A DNA stretch of 64,000 nucleotides from Allobosea lupini (GTDB lineage: Bacteria; Pseudomonadota; Alphaproteobacteria; Rhizobiales; Beijerinckiaceae): the NCBI RefSeq assembly GCF_900109525.1, contig NZ_FOAN01000005.1, forward strand, positions 434,001 through 498,000, in the 5' to 3' direction. The position numbers and the translations under genes are program-made. This document shows positions 62,106 through 64,000 of this stretch, one piece after another (within the stretch, counting starts at the first letter, position 1; every line of letters starts with the position of its first letter). The notes beneath the pieces were generated by a model that saw only the letters and a program-made list of their open reading frames with translations, did not search any database and was not told the DNA's origin.

Positions 62106-63617
62106 TCAGCGCAGCCGGATGACGAACGGGTCCTGCATGGCGCCCGAGTAGTCGATGACGACGTTCTTCAGCCGCGAGAATTCGCGCATGACCTCGAAGC
62201 CGCCGCGGCGGCCGTAGCCGCTCTTCTTCGTGCCGCCATTGGCGGACATGAAGGCGGCCGAGCGGTAGGTGTTGATCCAGACCGTGCCGGCCTCGACATT
62301 GCGGGCGAAGCGCATGGCGCGGTCGATGTCGCGGGTCCAGATGCCGGAAGCGAGGCCGTATTCGGTGTCGTTGGCGAGCGCGATCATCTCGTCTTCGCTC
62401 GAGAAGGGCACGACCCCGACCACCGGCCCGAAGATCTCGTGGCGCATGAAGCTCATCTCATTGCGCGCATCGGCCAGCACCGTCGGCTCGTAGTACCAGC
62501 CGCGCGCCAGGGCCTCGTCCTGCGGCTTGCGCCCGCCGACCGCGACCTTGGCGCCCTCACGCACGCCGGAGCCGACGAAATGCTCGACCTTCTCGAGCTG
62601 TGCCGCCAGCGCCAGCGGCCCGATATCGGTGTCCTCGGCCATCGGATGACCGACCTTGACCCGCCGGGTGCGCTCGACCAGCGCCTCGACGAAGCGTTCG
62701 TAGACCGGTGCCTCGACGAAGCAGCGCGAGCCGGCGACGCAGGTCTGGCCCGCCGCGGCGAAGATGCCGGAGACGACGCCGTTGACGGCGCGCTCGATAT
62801 CGACGTCGGAGAAGACGACGTGGGGCGACTTGCCGCCGAGCTCCATCTGGCAGGGCACGAGGTTGTCCGCGGCATTGCCGGCGATCTTGCGGCCGGTGTC
62901 GGTCGAGCCGGTGAAGACGTATTTGGCGATGCCGGGATGGCGCGTCAGCGCATCGCCCGTGGTCGCGCCGTCGCCGGTGACGACGTTGACGACACCGGCG
63001 GGGATGCCGGCCTCGATGACGAGTTCCGCCAATGCCAGCGCCGACGCCGTCGCATGCTCGGAGGGCTTGACCACGATCGTGTTGCCGATGGCGAGGCACG
63101 GCGCCAGCGTGCCGGTCAGCATCATCAGCGGCGAGTTCCACGGGATGATCATGCCGACCACGCCGATCGGCTCGCGCAGGTTGAAGTTGAGCGTATCGAG
63201 CTTGTTGACCGGGATCGTGTCGCCCTGGAGCTTGTCGGCCATGCCGGCGAAGTAGCCGTAGGAATCCGGGATCGCCCGCATTTGGGCGCGCATTTCCTTG
63301 ATCAGCTTGCCGTTGTCGCGGCATTCGAGCTGCGCCAGCTCCTCGGCATGGGCGAGCACCAGTTCGCCGAGCCGGCGCACCAGCTTGCCGCGATCGGTCT
63401 GCGTCAGCCGGCGCCAGGCCGGGTTCAGCAATGCCGCCTTCGCCGAGCGCACCGCCGCATCGACATCCCGGGCATCACCAAGCGCGAATTCATACCAGGG
63501 CTCGGCCGTGGTCGGGTCGTAGCTCGGCGCATAGACGCCGTCTTGCGGCGCGACGAAGGCGCCGTCGATGAAATGCCCGATGCGGGAGCCCTGAAGTGTC
63601 TGGACCGTCGTCTTCAT
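62106..63617 (-). CDS. Aldehyde dehydrogenase family protein
   Basis: 503 residues. IPWNSPLMMLTGTLAPCLAIGNTIVVKPSEHA, FTGSTDTGRKIA, catalytic Glu in QMELGGKSPH and Cys in AAGQTCVAGSR are intact. Close to the betaine-aldehyde/5-carboxymethyl-2-hydroxymuconate semialdehyde dehydrogenase group. Start at ATG 63617 overlaps the stop of the upstream gene (ATGA). Likely oxidises an aldehyde arising from the monooxygenase step, or betaine aldehyde given the ProVWX importer. Confidence 0.92.
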   Translation of the reverse strand: MKTTVQTLQGSRIGHFIDGAFVAPQDGVYAPSYDPTTAEPWYEFALGDARDVDAAVRSAKAALLNPAWRRLTQTDRGKLVRRLGELVLAHAEELAQLECRDNGKLIKEMRAQMRAIPDSYGYFAGMADKLQGDTIPVNKLDTLNFNLREPIGVVGMIIPWNSPLMMLTGTLAPCLAIGNTIVVKPSEHATASALALAELVIEAGIPAGVVNVVTGDGATTGDALTRHPGIAKYVFTGSTDTGRKIAGNAADNLVPCQMELGGKSPHVVFSDVDIERAVNGVVSGIFAAAGQTCVAGSRCFVEAPVYERFVEALVERTRRVKVGHPMAEDTDIGPLALAAQLEKVEHFVGSGVREGAKVAVGGRKPQDEALARGWYYEPTVLADARNEMSFMRHEIFGPVVGVVPFSSEDEMIALANDTEYGLASGIWTRDIDRAMRFARNVEAGTVWINTYRSAAFMSANGGTKKSGYGRRGGFEVMREFSRLKNVVIDYSGAMQDPFVIRLR

Positions 63618-64000
63618 GCCGCGCCACCGCGCTCCCATTGTTGCGGGACCCCGTCCCAGGGCTGGGTGTCCTCGACCATCGCGAAGCGCCCGCCATCATG
63701 GGAATCGACGTAGATGCCGAAGCGCCGCCGGCTGCTTTCGCTGACATAGCGGCGCAGCATCGTGCGGGTTTCGCGGGTGAGGATCTGCTCGTAGGGCAGT
63801 TCGTCGAAGCCGAAGAAGCGCACCCCGTCCGGCAGCGCCAGGCCGGCGGCATCGCCCGCCAGCCGCGCCCGATAGACGAGATGACCGGGATCGCCGTCGG
63901 CGATGTCGAAGACCGAGTAGAGGAAGGTCGTCTCCGGCAGCAGCGGCAGCCCCTCGCCGCCGGGAACCGGGAGCCGGCCATCGACGATCCGACGCGCGGC
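63614..64000 (-). CDS. C-terminal part of a Nudix-like protein (cut by window edge)
   Basis: 129 codons of an open frame entering from the right edge. LLPETTFLYSVFDIADGDPGHLVYRARLAG and VRFFGFDELPYEQILTRETRTMLRRYV look like the second half of a Nudix hydrolase domain, with the Nudix box itself presumably outside the window. The stop overlaps the aldehyde dehydrogenase start, so it is in the same operon. Assignment is tentative. Confidence 0.45.
   Translation of the reverse strand, partial: AARRIVDGRLPVPGGEGLPLLPETTFLYSVFDIADGDPGHLVYRARLAGDAAGLALPDGVRFFGFDELPYEQILTRETRTMLRRYVSESSRRRFGIYVDSHDGGRFAMVEDTQPWDGVPQQWERGGAA

Noticed and set aside
62076-63713. 545-codon plus-strand frame opposite the aldehyde dehydrogenase gene
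   Set aside because: Antisense shadow of a gene with all catalytic motifs.
1-64000. CRISPR arrays, tRNA, rRNA, prophage, toxin-antitoxin or conjugation genes
   Set aside because: None were recognised on either strand by reading; this does not replace a dedicated tRNA or repeat search.

Overview
The window looks like a chromosomal stretch from a GC-rich alphaproteobacterium of the order Hyphomicrobiales (Rhizobiales). A Bosea- or Methylobacterium-like soil or plant-associated species is my best guess, made from gene content and base composition rather than from any marker gene. I see no rRNA, tRNA, CRISPR array or intact mobile element. Most genes sit in tight operons with 1-14 nt overlaps, and transport plus catabolism of small nitrogenous or sugar compounds dominates.

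Left part (1-16.8 kb): a hydantoinase/oxoprolinase gene cut by the window edge follows a TRAP transporter (dctP-dctQ-dctM) with a LysR regulator upstream. Next are a ROK regulator, an orphan family 5 solute-binding protein and a carboxylesterase, all on the plus strand. An ornithine-cyclodeaminase homologue is coupled to a PhnD-like protein without a signal peptide. They converge on an OpuC/Osm-type ABC operon that contains an aromatic amino acid lyase homologue whose cofactor-forming triad is missing.

Stress and photobiology block (16.9-22.1 kb): DUF1684, DUF427, a decayed oxidoreductase, a 42-residue protein, DUF2256, an iron-sulfur cryptochrome/photolyase, an SDR and a 2H phosphoesterase. 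A near-perfect general-stress (EcfG-type) promoter precedes the plus-strand genes.

Sugar block (22.2-29.4 kb): a LacI regulator with an 18-bp perfect palindrome lies divergent from an ABC sugar importer without its own ATPase, an alpha/alpha-barrel-like protein and a GH2 glycosidase. A complete Dpp/Nik-type importer with a fused double ATPase follows (29.6-34.3 kb).

Glycoconjugate block (34.4-42.9 kb, minus strand): eight genes, nearly all overlapping. They encode a GT4, a large catalase, a GT2, a MurG-like GT, an acyl-CoA-dehydrogenase-fold protein, a PIG-L deacetylase, a NodS-like methyltransferase and a GT2. The product is unknown; this is the best candidate for an undescribed pathway. 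Upstream lies a scar containing an ABC-transporter pseudogene and an IS110-family remnant.

Ectoine block (43.9-56.5 kb): asnC/doeX, enuR, eutB, eutC, doeA, doeB, ehuB-C-D-A, doeC and doeD form a recognisable ectoine/hydroxyectoine uptake and degradation cluster ending at aspartate. Direct repeats flank a TATAAT box in front of eutB. eutA is absent from the window.

Right part (56.5-64 kb, minus strand): a glycine-betaine-type proVWX importer lies downstream of, and probably in the same transcript as, a NIPSNAP protein, an alpha/beta hydrolase, a luciferase-like monooxygenase, an aldehyde dehydrogenase and a truncated Nudix-like gene. This suggests uptake and oxidative breakdown of an unidentified compound.
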